Assembly (NCBI GenBank): GCA_004431415.1
Contig: QPMI01000080.1
Coordinates: 1 to 64,000, forward strand
From: Cyanophora paradoxa
Taxonomy: Eukaryota; Glaucocystophyceae; Cyanophorales; Cyanophoraceae
Length of the DNA stretch: 64,000 nt
Direction of reading: 5' to 3'
The notes under the pieces are model-generated. The model was not told the DNA's origin. It ran no database searches and worked only from the letters and a program-made list of their open reading frames with translations. Position numbers and translations under genes: made by a program. This document shows positions 1 through 8,269 of this stretch, piece after piece. Numbering within the stretch: position 1 is the first letter of the stretch; every line of letters begins with the position of its first letter.

Positions 1-183
1 ACATTCGGACAGGCGTACGACACTGGAGGCGGACTGGGGACCCCAGCAAACCAACGCGGTTATAACGTAACCCCTCGTTCGACATCATCCGGCGGCAGCA
101 CGGATGTCGATTTCTACGGGGCCAACGTCACGGCGGTGAGTCACACTGGCTTTACAGTTAAAGTGAGATTCCAACCAGAATGA
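1..183 (+). CDS. C-terminal end of a virus-like structural protein (partial)
   Basis: Frame 1 is open from the left edge to a TGA at 181-183, giving 60 residues rich in Gly, Thr, Ser and Asn and ending VKVRFQPE. The composition resembles the beta-rich ends of fibre or appendage proteins, and a fibre-like pseudogene lies directly downstream on the same strand. The start lies outside the window. No named family is recognised. I infer that it belongs to the same decayed viral block as its neighbours. Confidence 0.4.
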   Translation, partial: TFGQAYDTGGGLGTPANQRGYNVTPRSTSSGGSTDVDFYGANVTAVSHTGFTVKVRFQPE

Positions 184-329
184 CGGTCACGCCACCAAAT
201 TGTCAGCTTTTTATTCATTGGACCGCGATCGGCAAGCTGCTATGTAATCGATTTTCTGATGCAATCCAAAAATGTCGGTCGCTGTCCCTCTATTTACCTA
301 TGCTGCCAGCGTGAATCACAAGGGCGATC

Positions 330-1319
330 ACACGATTAAGGAGACCACCCTCGGAAACCAGGCCACCGAGGCCCCTACAACGCCACGGCCGTCCCCTTTT
401 CCGAGGCCGACCTCGTCCGCGTCGGCGAGCTGCGCTGCGAACAAGATGCGCACGCGGGAGGGCGGTCGGCCGTGCGGGGCGCGTGAGGACGCAGAGGCTC
501 ACCGTCACGAACGGGCCTGGGACGGGAGCGGGTACACCACGAATCAGGTGACCTTTAATGGACTGTGAACGGGGAGGGGAATGCGGCTCTGTATGTGCAA
601 GGAGGCGGAGCAAACGTGGTGGGGGGCTTAGGGTGAGCGGGGCTTCAAACTTGGCGGGCATCGTACATTGGACGATAAGCTGCAAATTACCGGAACGTCA
701 CGTACATAAATGGCGGTGGTTCAGGCGTAGCTATAAAGTACAACAAAACGATAGACTCCTTGTGGGACTCTTGGCGTTGGTGTTACAGGTACTCTATTTA
801 CCTCGGCAATCGAAGGCCCTACTAATGGCCTAAGCATAGCAACACTTCAATCGTTGATAGCGGAAGCGTCAGCGTCAGCTCTGGTCTATCTTGAGAAACA
901 ACGGCACCGAACGACTGCTGTGCGGAACCGTCGGCGTTGGCTCACGGGTCGGCTCATCGTTCGACGCTCACGGGGCGATGGAAACCGAGCCGTTTATCGG
1001 ATGCTCAAGGATACCTGACAAACTCGTCGAGCGATAGCCGCCTGAAGAAAATGTCGCGAGCATGTCGGGCATTCTCCCTCTTCTGCTGCGCTGAATCCCG
1101 TGTCGTTCACCTGGAAGAACACATCTCGGGGGTTCGAAAACGGATTACGGTCTCATCGCACAGGAAGTCCAAGGCGTCTTCCCGAGTCTCGTTTTCGAGA
1201 ACGGGATGGATTTCTCGGGTAAACTACGACAGGCTCATTTCCTGTCGTTGAAGGCAATTCAGGAACTTTCACAAGAAGTTCAAACTCTCAAAGACCAGGT
1301 AGCGGCACTGGCGAGCTGA
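330..1319 (+). pseudogene. Tail-fibre-like protein with C-terminal peptidase_S74 chaperone domain, frameshifted
   Basis: Several frames together read as one fibre-type protein. Around 560-640 is a short Gly/Val/Ser repeat segment (ALYVQGGGANVVGGL, then VSGAS), the style of phage and algal-virus fibres. The end carries the hallmarks of the intramolecular chaperone of endosialidase: SDSRLKK near 1030, LNPVSFTWKN near 1092-1121, YGLIAQEVQGVFP near 1146-1184, and a C-terminal helix with QELSQEVQTLKDQVAAL stopping at TGA 1317-1319. In known S74 proteins this domain trimerises the fibre and then cleaves itself off. At least three frame changes separate these pieces (for example between the LNPVSFTWKN and YGLIAQEV blocks, near 1140), so no intact product is possible as written. 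The N-terminal limit is uncertain. Confidence 0.72.
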
Positions 1320-3425
1320 TCTGGAACAACTAGGAATAACTACACCGCGAGTATCACAATTCGACCGTTGCCACCGTCGCTGAAAGACGAGCCACCGTTG
1401 CCGCCCTACAATGCCTGCTGCGTAAGTGAGCGTCTCCGCTATTTCCTGCCACCTGGCCGGACCCAGGATACACCGTAGCATCGTCAAGTTTCCTATGTAG
1501 CTCGAGCCACCGCCACCTCCAAACATTCTTGCTATTGGGTTCTCTGACACTCCGCTCCTGCTGGACCAGAGCCTCCACCGAAGTAACCACCACACACCAC
1601 ACCGAACCTGTAGCCGCTTGAATCAGGCCAGTCTCTCCACCTTGGCGCAAAGTTCCGGGTTGCTGGGCTGGCCCTGAGGCCACAACACCGGCTCCGCCAG
1701 CGGTTTGGGTGCCTCCTTGAGCCGGTATCTCTCCGGTTACTCCAACCAACCCAGCCGCACCACCGGTCACCCCCGCTACTCCCCCGCCGCCATTCGAATC
1801 ACATGTACCCCCACTCCGGCCCTGCAACAACCAAGTCGGTCCTGCAACGCGCTGAATTGCAGAACGACCACCACGGCGCCGTTTTTGTACTCCGGATCGA
1901 CGCTATGGCTCAGCCCTTCACCACTCCGTAGACGGTAGCAGTGCAGTCCCGATACACCTTTGGGCGCCGCATCCACAACAAGGATGAGCGTCTCCCCGAG
2001 GACACAGCCAATGTACCAACTACGCAAGCACCCGGCTCACGGACCCCGTACTGCGCGTTCTCCGCCTCCACCCCGGCCGCCATACGATACACGCACAGCC
2101 ACAGTCCCGTTGGTACTACGAAAGTCTGGTCGGCCCGGTGTAGGAGAATGTACCCAAAACAGGAGCGTTTGCAGTTGTTGCACTGGCAGACGAGGACTGA
2201 GGGCCTTCCTCGCGATCTGGTTGACGCCTTGATGGTGTAAGTGTAAGTGGTTCCGTAAACGGTCGTTGTGTCCGAAAGGGGCTGCTCGTGTCGCTGGCAA
2301 GGACACGCCACCCCTGTAGATGTTGTAGGAGACGGTGACGCCCGTCACGGCACCGACCACTCGAGCACAACAGGCTGTGCTGCCCCGCGCGGGGGTTGCA
2401 GTGAGCCAGTGGGCGCCCCGGGTCGTGGTGACGTACGCCGCAATACTCTTCGGCCCTCCCTCCGTGTTCGTCGCGGAGATCTGGTACTCGTACCTGTACC
2501 CAGACGGTGGTCGTGTCGCTGTAGGAGTTGGTCGCGGAGTCTGTGAGGTAGGCCCGTCTCTGTAAATCTTGTATCCGTCGCTCCGTGGACGCAGTCCAGC
2601 TGAGGCTGACAGGCTGCTGCTGGTCGTTGGGTGCTGATGCCGTCACGTTCGTGGGGCGTTTGGCATAGTCCAGACCAGGAGCGGATCGGACTTGTCGTAT
2701 TCGACACCGCCACGATGCCGGCACCTGGTAAGAGTATTCCGTGCCCACGTAAGAGCAGTGCTATCGTCAATGTACGAGGTAGACAGGGCACTGCTCGCAA
2801 ATCCGATTGGCGTACCGTTCCTGTAAATTCGAATCGAGTCCGCGCCTCCATGGCCACCCAGTTGATTGTGACGACTATGGCGGGTTTCGGGAAGCCCGAA
2901 GACGCGGGGCCGCCCCGGCAATAAAATCGCCGTAGGTCTGGGCGTGGCGGTCGTGAGCGTGGTGTAGGCTTCGATCTGCGGCTGAAGCCGCCTATGCCTT
3001 GGAAGAGAATGTAATTGCTCATGGCACCTCGTGGGTGTAGAGAAGCGACTGTGCGTAGGTTGTGGGCGGGGCTTTGCCATCAGAGCCCGTGCTGCTGCTG
3101 CCTGTTCGCGAACCGCCGCCACGCGGTAGAGTCGCTGGGCCCCAACTAAAGGAGAGTCCGTGTAGGTGACGGTTGGCGCATTCACCGTGGCCACGAGATC
3201 CAGGGGCCGTTGATGCTGGTCGCCCTGTACACCTTGTACTTGACGGCGTTGGTGACCGCGACCAGTTCAGCTGAAAGCCGTACGTACTGTTCCCGTTGTT
3301 GAGCACGGAGCCCGATCGCACCTGGGCCTGCCACAGTCAGCGAGATCGGCTCCACGCCATACTGCGGAGCCTGCACACCTGCTTTTTCACGAATACGAAG
3401 CGGGGCATTTTCCTCTACGATCCGA
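1270..3425 (-). pseudogene. Fibronectin type III repeat / glycine-rich surface protein, frameshifted
   Basis: Read on the minus strand, fragments in all three frames form about four successive fibronectin-III-like modules. Each has a strand pattern such as YGFQLNW...YKVYRATSINGPW...YTDSPL...LYRVAAVRE (about 3300-3080), then INWVA...IRIYRNGTPIG...YIDDST (about 2880-2740), then PVSLSWTAS (about 2600), then YNIYRGG...YGTTYTYTIKAS (about 2320-2230). Downstream the protein becomes glycine-rich (GGGGSSYIGNL near 1500), a motif common in virus and phage adhesins. Frame changes occur roughly every 100-300 bp. The gene converges on the S74 fibre gene, their 3' ends being about 50 bp apart or overlapping. 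I infer a degraded adhesin or spike-like gene of an integrated virus; the alternative is a correct gene in error-rich sequence. Confidence 0.65.
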
Positions 3426-3690
3426 AAAAATATCTGCCCGGGTAAATGACTTCCAACTGGTACCAGACCTCAGCGGCTCACTTGACGTTGGCAACAACAC
3501 CAAGGATTTCGCACGCATACCCTCCGGCAGTTACGTCGACGTCTTTCTGCAGAATCCCGTCGTGATTCAGGTCGTTCAGAACGCCTACGCCACGCCCAAG
3601 ATTTATTCCTACCAGCTCTTCTTCGACCCTCTGAGCTCAGCGCAGAGGTTATCGAGCTGCTGCACGAATCAGGACTCGTGAAAAAGGTGG
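3421..3690 (+). pseudogene. Tandem unit copy 1, gene A (small structural-like protein), frameshifted
   Basis: Frame 1 gives a protein with VFLQNPVVIQVVQNAYATP and YQLFFDPLSS. The frame then breaks near 3640, and frame 3 continues with EVIELLHESGLVKK. The same layout is found in the intact ORF at 4141-4434 (VRVQNPVMLRVTSNDFENP, VYVYFDIDSG, then EAEALWLSGLLKR), so the two are paralogues of a tandem duplication. Function is not recognised; the all-beta look and the setting suggest a virion component. The start is not defined. Confidence 0.55.
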
Positions 3691-4119
3691 CACCTGCCAC
3701 GGCCACTGCCAACGTCTTGCGCTGTCTCGAGGTCAAGTTCAGGAGACGGGTACGGCCCCACCGTGAACCGGTACCCCAGTTCTTCGAATCTTCCGGGTAC
3801 GGAATTACCAGATGAGGGTACGCTCAAGGGCGACGTGCTCTTCACGAAATTCAATCCAAGTCCCGCGACCCTGGGGGCCCTCTACACGGGCGGCAACCCA
3901 CGCGGCTCGACTCTACCCCGCTTCCCTTCACCTTTTTCAGGTTCCAGGTCTTCCCCTCTCCTACGCCGCCGACCAGCCCCACTTCAGCACGGGCGCCAGC
4001 CTCTGCGCGGAGCTGCGTGAGTGCTCGATTTCCTACGCGTACGGCACCGACGCTGACTCTGTGCCTGGGGCCCGCGTCATGAACATCGGTGGCGACATCA
4101 CCCTCTTTCACGGATAATC
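3691..4119 (+). pseudogene. Tandem unit copy 1, gene B, decayed
   Basis: Directly after gene A, frames contain LRCLEVKF, then DVLFTKFNPS near 3835, then FSTGASLCAELRE near 3985 and end at TAA (4117-4119). The second copy shows the same three landmarks in the same order: VLELKF, LLFTKFTFKLYNN, and GSTLMAELIEAE. The pieces lie in different frames, so at least two frameshifts are present. No family is recognised. Confidence 0.45.
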
Positions 4120-4140
4120 TTTCTCATTTGAGGTCGCAAA

Positions 4141-4434
4141 ATGCCGACCACCTCGGCCACCATCGTGAAGACCGTGTCTGCCGGCTCGATCGTCCCCGAT
4201 TTCTACGGCAACGCTGGGAACGTGGCCAACGCAGGGACGGACAAGGTGGAGTGGGACGGAAACTACGCCACCCCGCTCACCGTGAGGGTCCAGAATCCCG
4301 TCATGTTGCGCGTCACCTCCAACGATTTCGAGAATCCCGCCTCCTGCTCCGTGTACGTGTACTTTGACATCGACTCGGGCGTGAGCGCGGATGAGGCGGA
4401 GGCGCTCTGGCTCTCGGGCCTCCTGAAAAGATAG
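4141..4434 (+). CDS. Tandem unit copy 2, gene A: 97-aa virus-like structural protein, intact
   Basis: A complete 97-residue ORF from ATG 4141 to TAG. Residues about 45-65 hold VRVQNPVMLRVTSNDFENP and about 70-82 a beta strand VYVYFDIDSG, followed by a C-terminal helix EAEALWLSGLLKR. No signal peptide or membrane segment is present. It is the intact paralogue of the frameshifted copy at 3421-3690. Function is unknown; a small beta-sandwich virion or appendage subunit is my inference from shape and neighbours only. Confidence 0.55.
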   Translation: MPTTSATIVKTVSAGSIVPDFYGNAGNVANAGTDKVEWDGNYATPLTVRVQNPVMLRVTSNDFENPASCSVYVYFDIDSGVSADEAEALWLSGLLKR

Positions 4435-4943
4435 AGCCCTCTGTGCCTGATCGGCCCGCCATTCGCGTGCTCGAACTCAAGTTCACCGCTAACACGCCCT
4501 CACTCGCAATTCGGGAATGGTGCGAATCCGAACATCAAAACGCATTTAGATGGCGCCCTCATCGATGCCACACACAAGACCACGCAGGCCGTTCCTTTGA
4601 GATGTACAACCTCTGGAGATGACCGCAAAGGAGATGATGACGAATGCCACACGGGCGGCGCTCGGGTACCGATTATTCATACGGCGCCTCGAATCCCGTA
4701 CCCAGGTCTGGCCCGGCTCCTCTTCACGAAATTCACTTTCAAATTGTACAACAACATCGCCGGAATGCTACCTCTGGAATGGTCGTGGGCTCTACCCTCA
4801 TGGCCGAACTAATTGAGGCAGAGGCGGACTACACGACTGCGACTACCAACTCGACAGCGCCAGGCGCCGGAGCCGAAGTTTACGTGGCCTGGGAAACGGT
4901 CGGTCGCGAGTACGACACCAAGATTCACACCACTAGCGTCTAG
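4435..4943 (+). pseudogene. Tandem unit copy 2, gene B, decayed
   Basis: Begins just after the stop of gene A with RVLELKFTANTPS, passes through LLFTKFTFKLYNNIAG near 4720-4770 and ends with GSTLMAELIEAEADYTTATT...AWETVGREYDTKIH before TAG at 4941-4943. The parts lie in at least two frames, so the copy is broken even though its gene A partner is intact. It aligns by eye with copy 1 gene B (3691-4119). Confidence 0.45.
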
Positions 4944-5296
4944 ACTGGCTAAGCTGCATTAGCACCTGTGTCGCCTCCATCATCTCCCGAATCTCCTCGC
5001 TCTTCTCCTGTAAATTGGCGTACCCCTCCTCTTCTTGCGAATCTCCGACATTGATGCCCAGCGCAGGTTCTCCTCCTGTAGTCCAGCGGGTTGCCGTTGA
5101 TGTGTTCCACGTAGCGTCCACGTGGCGACTTCCCGAGGATCAGTTGGGAGAGGTAGTGCTTGCGCCCTCCAAACGTCTTGCTCACCCTGTCCCTGTCCAC
5201 TCTCCAGGGAAACTCCAAGGCACTCGGGGGTACGTCCGAGTTGACCAGGACGTTGTAGGCGACGTCTTGCGAGTCGGTGCACCGGAGCAGGGCCAT
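4933..5296 (-). pseudogene. HNH endonuclease-like protein, frameshifted
   Basis: From ATG at 5294-5296 the minus strand reads [18 protein letters not shown], then SKTFGGRKHYLSQLILG, then RYVEHINGNPLDYRR. A neighbouring frame supplies ENLRWASMSEI and a third supplies an acidic helix ending at 4933. The block H-I-N-G-N-P-L-D-x-R-x-E-N-L-R-W is the classic core of HNH homing-type nucleases found in phages and large DNA viruses. About two frameshifts, the first near 5,085, split the active-site region. It sits between the tandem unit and a (GGGACTT)n repeat. Confidence 0.7.
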
Positions 5297-5309
5297 TTTG
5301 CCCTAGGTT

Positions 5310-5391
5310 CAGAAAAACCTGGGACTTGGGACTTGGGACTTGGGACTTGGGACTTGGGACTTGGGACTTGGGACTTGGGACTTGGGAAGAG
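5310..5391 (+). repeat. (GGGACTT)n minisatellite, about 11 units, inverted relative to two later arrays
   Basis: Nearly perfect 7-bp head-to-tail repeats of GGGACTT. They are followed by GAAGAGTT and a C/A-rich flank whose reverse complement recurs beside the arrays at 5826-5873 and 7852-7911. Confidence 0.9.
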
Positions 5392-5469
5392 TTGAAACCC
5401 AGGTCCCGGCCCAGACTTTCTCCAGGATCAGAAATTTGTCAGACAAGTCAGGTGAGTTTTTCTACCGAC

Positions 5470-5550
5470 TTTTTTACTCCTACCACTCCTCATACTCTTT
5501 TTTACTCGTAGTCTTTTTTACTCGTAGTCTTTTTTACTCGTATCCCATCT
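5470..5550 (+). repeat. TTTTTTACTCGTAGTC tandem repeat, 3-4 units
   Basis: A 16-bp unit of T-run plus ACTCGTAGTC repeats at about 5496-5545 with a degenerate copy upstream. The surrounding 5,400-5,900 stretch has no convincing gene. Confidence 0.75.
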
Positions 5551-5825
5551 CGTACCCTCCTTCTCTCGACATCTCACACGAAAACTCCTACCCTCTTCAC
5601 ATCCGTTTTCGGTTGCATACTCTCGTGAGCTTTCATGTCCAGTATCATGCTACAAGTCGTACACCAGTTCAGACTCTACCTCGCTTGAAATCTCACCTGG
5701 AATGTCACAGAAACGTCATATGCAGATTTCGTACCCCTCTACATGTCTGCCCGGTGGTTAGGGACTTGGCGCGGCAAACTCTCAGATCCAGAGAGATTCT
5801 GGGCCCAGACCCTGAGTCTAACTCT

Positions 5826-5873
5826 TCCAAGTCCAAGTCCAAGTCCCAAGTCCAAGTCCAAGTCCAAGTCCAG
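5826..5873 (+). repeat. AAGTCC/AAGTCCC array, second copy
   Basis: Mixed 6- and 7-bp units of AAGTCC(C). The array is preceded by CAGACCCTGAGTCTAACTCTTCC, close to the flank of the array at 7852-7911 and to the reverse complement of the flank at 5391-5430. Confidence 0.85.
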
Positions 5874-5940
5874 ATCGCGCCAAGTCGTAACTGAATAGTC
5901 GGCCAATTTTTACAAGTATGTACAATGGAATGACGCAATA

Positions 5941-7034
5941 CTATTTACAGCATCTCAAAGTCAGAGTCATCGTCATCGGAAACCAACTCAATGAGGCCTC
6001 GGGCGCCGACTTAAGGGGAATGCGGGGAAGGGACTGCGCTGCCTGCACCAAGTCCTGCGCTCGCGCTCGCGCTGCGCCGCCAAGGCCGCTGCCGCCTCTG
6101 CTCGCGCTGCTGCTGAGCTCGATGCGCGCCTTGAGCTCGGCCGCCTCCTTCTGCTTGCGCTCGGCGATCCGCGCCTTGTTGATCTGGTACTGGACAAGGC
6201 GCTCGTGGCCGCTTGCGCTCCAACTCTTGCGGAGCTCGTTGCAGAGGACGCGCTTCTCAATGGTCTTGACGTGCTGAGTCAGGCGCTCGCTGTAGTGTGA
6301 CGTCACGCGAGAACGGGCAATGCCGGCGCCGAGCTTCAAGTCCTTCTCGTGTGCCTTGGCGGGGTCCTTGACGCGCTCGGAGTTGTCGGTGAATGACGTA
6401 GTCTCCATGAACTTCTTCTTGACGATTGACTTGGTCTTGATAATGCGGCGCTTGCGAGTCGGGTTTTCGTTGTCGCTTCAGAGTCAGAAGACGACTCAGA
6501 GTCGTATGGAATCGGCACGTCAAAGTCGATGAAGTCGTTGATGTCAGACTCGGCGTCAGAGGCCTCGGACTTGGCGTCATCGGCGGGCTGAGGGCGGGCT
6601 CGGCGACGGGCTGAGGGGCAGATGACGACGATGACGGAGGGGGTAATTCGTGAAGACTTGAGGGGGGTAGGCCCAGGCGAGCGTCTCGGCAGCAGACTCG
6701 GCGAAAAGCTTGGGGTCGCCCAGCCGTTGGCGGTCTTGACCCAGCCGGGGACGGGGGCACGTCGACGGGGGGCTCGGGCTTGGGTTGCTTGGACTTGGAT
6801 TTCTTGGCCTTGGACGTGAAGGCGGACTTGGGGAGAAGTTGCACTTCGGGGCCAGTGGCGCGTAAGATGGCATAATTGTAGATGTACCCAGAGCGTCGGC
6901 GCGCTGCTCCATCTCAGGGGTAGCCCTTGAGTGCCACCGGAGTTAGCCCACGTTGCTTGGACAAAGGCGAAGTCCTCGGCAAGCTCAGCGGGAATCGACA
7001 TCTGCGCAAAGGGAAAAGAAATCAGCAAAGGCAA
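5941..7034 (-). pseudogene. Unrecognised charged protein, frameshifted
   Basis: The minus strand carries a start region MSIPAELAEDFAFVQ near 6999, a Pro/Lys-rich middle (KSKSKQPKPEPP near 6790), an acidic stretch DAESDINDFIDFDVP with SESSSDSE near 6480-6550, then a basic helix-rich end (TRKRRIIKTKSIVKKKF, then EKRVLCNELRKSW, HERLVQYQINKARIAERKQKEAAELKARI) to 5941. A single-base frame change near 6470 separates the acidic and basic parts, and more breaks lie in the Pro-rich part. No family is recognised. A DNA- or RNA-binding or virion-associated role is only a guess from charge. Confidence 0.45.
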
Positions 7035-7458
7035 AACGTGAGGTGACTGTGAGGGCGGACTTGTGAAAATTCGGAGAGGCAGGGTTTCCTTGGGCTGAGA
7101 GAAGGCGGCGAACCCGTTTCAAGAGTGAGGCAAAATGGCGGCGGACCGCGGTTTTGTGGGCGAATTTTTTCCTGGGCTAGTTCGCAACGGAAAACGTTGC
7201 CAACTGGCCTGAAAAAGCCAAATTTAGCGTTGGACCGAAGACAGAAAAAGGAGCCGGCCTGACGGAAATTGCCCGAGTGCGTCCGCCGAAGGTCGAGTCT
7301 CGGATGGGGGTACACCTCAGGGGCCCCCCTGGCCCTCACCCTGGTAGTACCCTCTCAAAGGGATTTTCGAAGCCGTACAATTCTTGGTAAGTCTCGTAAT
7401 CCGGGCTGTACCCTCACAATCTGCGGGAGCCCCATTGAAAGCCTCCGTCTATCCTCTC
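7035..7458. other. No supported gene
   Basis: Short unrelated frames only. The stretch has the moderate GC content of the viral-like block. I see no repeat or RNA signal. Confidence 0.5.
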
Positions 7459-7803
7459 TCAATTCCTGCGGAAAAGTCTACGGTCTTCTCGAGCTTCGCG
7501 CGTCACGCCAGCTGGGCGTGGTCTATGATTGTTAGGGTTGTCGTAGCCTGGTCCCACCAGCCTCACGAAATTTTCGCGTATGGCCTCGGGGAGACTCTGG
7601 AAACGGTTCGTTGCGTGGAACTCGATCCATTCATTGAATCGACGCGGATATTGACGGATGACTTCAAGCACGCCCTGTGTGTTGGGCTCTGGTGTTATGT
7701 CGGGAATGTCATGTCCTGTGAGGTGCCAACGCCAGAACTCGCGCAGCCTCTCGAATGCCATATGCAACTCAAAGGGGAAATCGTAATAGAGATTGCCTGA
7801 CAT
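7459..7803 (-). CDS. Unrecognised 114-aa protein
   Basis: A continuous minus-strand ORF. The upstream part of the longer frame is simply a translation of the AAGTCCC repeat, so I place the start at the internal ATG at 7803 (MSGNLYYDFPFELHMAFERL). The product is rich in aromatic residues and Arg (REFWRWHLTGHDIP, RRFNEWIEFHATNRF, RENFVRLVGPGYDNPNN). No family is recognised. The repeat array and its conserved flank lie directly upstream (7830-7911), as they might for a promoter element. It is one of only two apparently intact ORFs in the block. Confidence 0.45.
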   Translation of the reverse strand: MSGNLYYDFPFELHMAFERLREFWRWHLTGHDIPDITPEPNTQGVLEVIRQYPRRFNEWIEFHATNRFQSLPEAIRENFVRLVGPGYDNPNNHRPRPAGVTREAREDRRLFRRN

Positions 7804-7851
7804 TTTTCTCCCCTCCGAAAATTTCCCGTTTTGAGTCCAGACTCTGATTCC

Positions 7852-7911
7852 AACTCTTCCCAAGTCCAAGTCCCAAGTCCCAAGTCCCAAGTCCAAGTCC
7901 CAGGTCCATTT
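7852..7911 (+). repeat. AAGTCC/AAGTCCC array, third copy
   Basis: Mixed 6/7-bp units, preceded by GAGTCCAGACTCTGATTCCAACTCTTCC, which matches the flank of the copy at 5826. It lies immediately upstream of the minus-strand ORF ending at 7459. Confidence 0.85.
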
Positions 7912-8029
7912 TTCTCCCATTTCAGTCCGAGATTTTGCCCAAGTCCAAATCCGGGCCGGGATTCGAACCCTCGTTTTCGGTCGATTTCACGCGTGAAAAA
8001 CGCACTTTTCGGCCTTTTCCGATTTTTCC

Positions 8030-8150
8030 TTTCTCGCGATCGCAGAAATGCCCCCGATCTCGAAATCGCGATCGAAAAGGGTCGCGATCGGGAGAAAGTC
8101 GCGATCACCAGGGTCGCGATCGGGTCGCGATCGCCGCGATCGCCAGCCTC
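8030..8150 (+). repeat. Clustered GCGATCG palindromes
   Basis: About ten occurrences of CGCGATC or its complement within 120 bp, spaced irregularly, for example AAATCGCGATCG, GGGTCGCGATCGGG and GGTCGCGATCGCCGCGATCGCC. It marks the right border of the low-GC block. Confidence 0.75.
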
Positions 8151-8269
8151 GGAGGGGGTACCCCCACAGCTGTTGCGGCGGTTATAAGAACCTCCGCAAT
8201 CCAAGCGTCACTTCCGAGTCTCGAGCTCTCGGAGTTGCCTTTTCGCGTTTGGCCCATTGATGGCCCTCC

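Noticed and set aside
5310-5391. Telomere repeat
   Set aside because: GGGACTT is not a known telomeric unit, the array is internal, and copies occur in both orientations.
5326-5511. Frames translating to [14 protein letters not shown] repeats
   Set aside because: Pure translation of the GGGACTT DNA repeat; the same artefact occurs at 5705-5938 and at the start of the frame at 7920.
7955-7980. GGGATTCGAACCC-like T-arm (minus strand), with a similar word at 9,243-9,262
   Set aside because: No matching D-arm, anticodon arm or acceptor stem could be folded around either copy, so they are not called tRNA genes.
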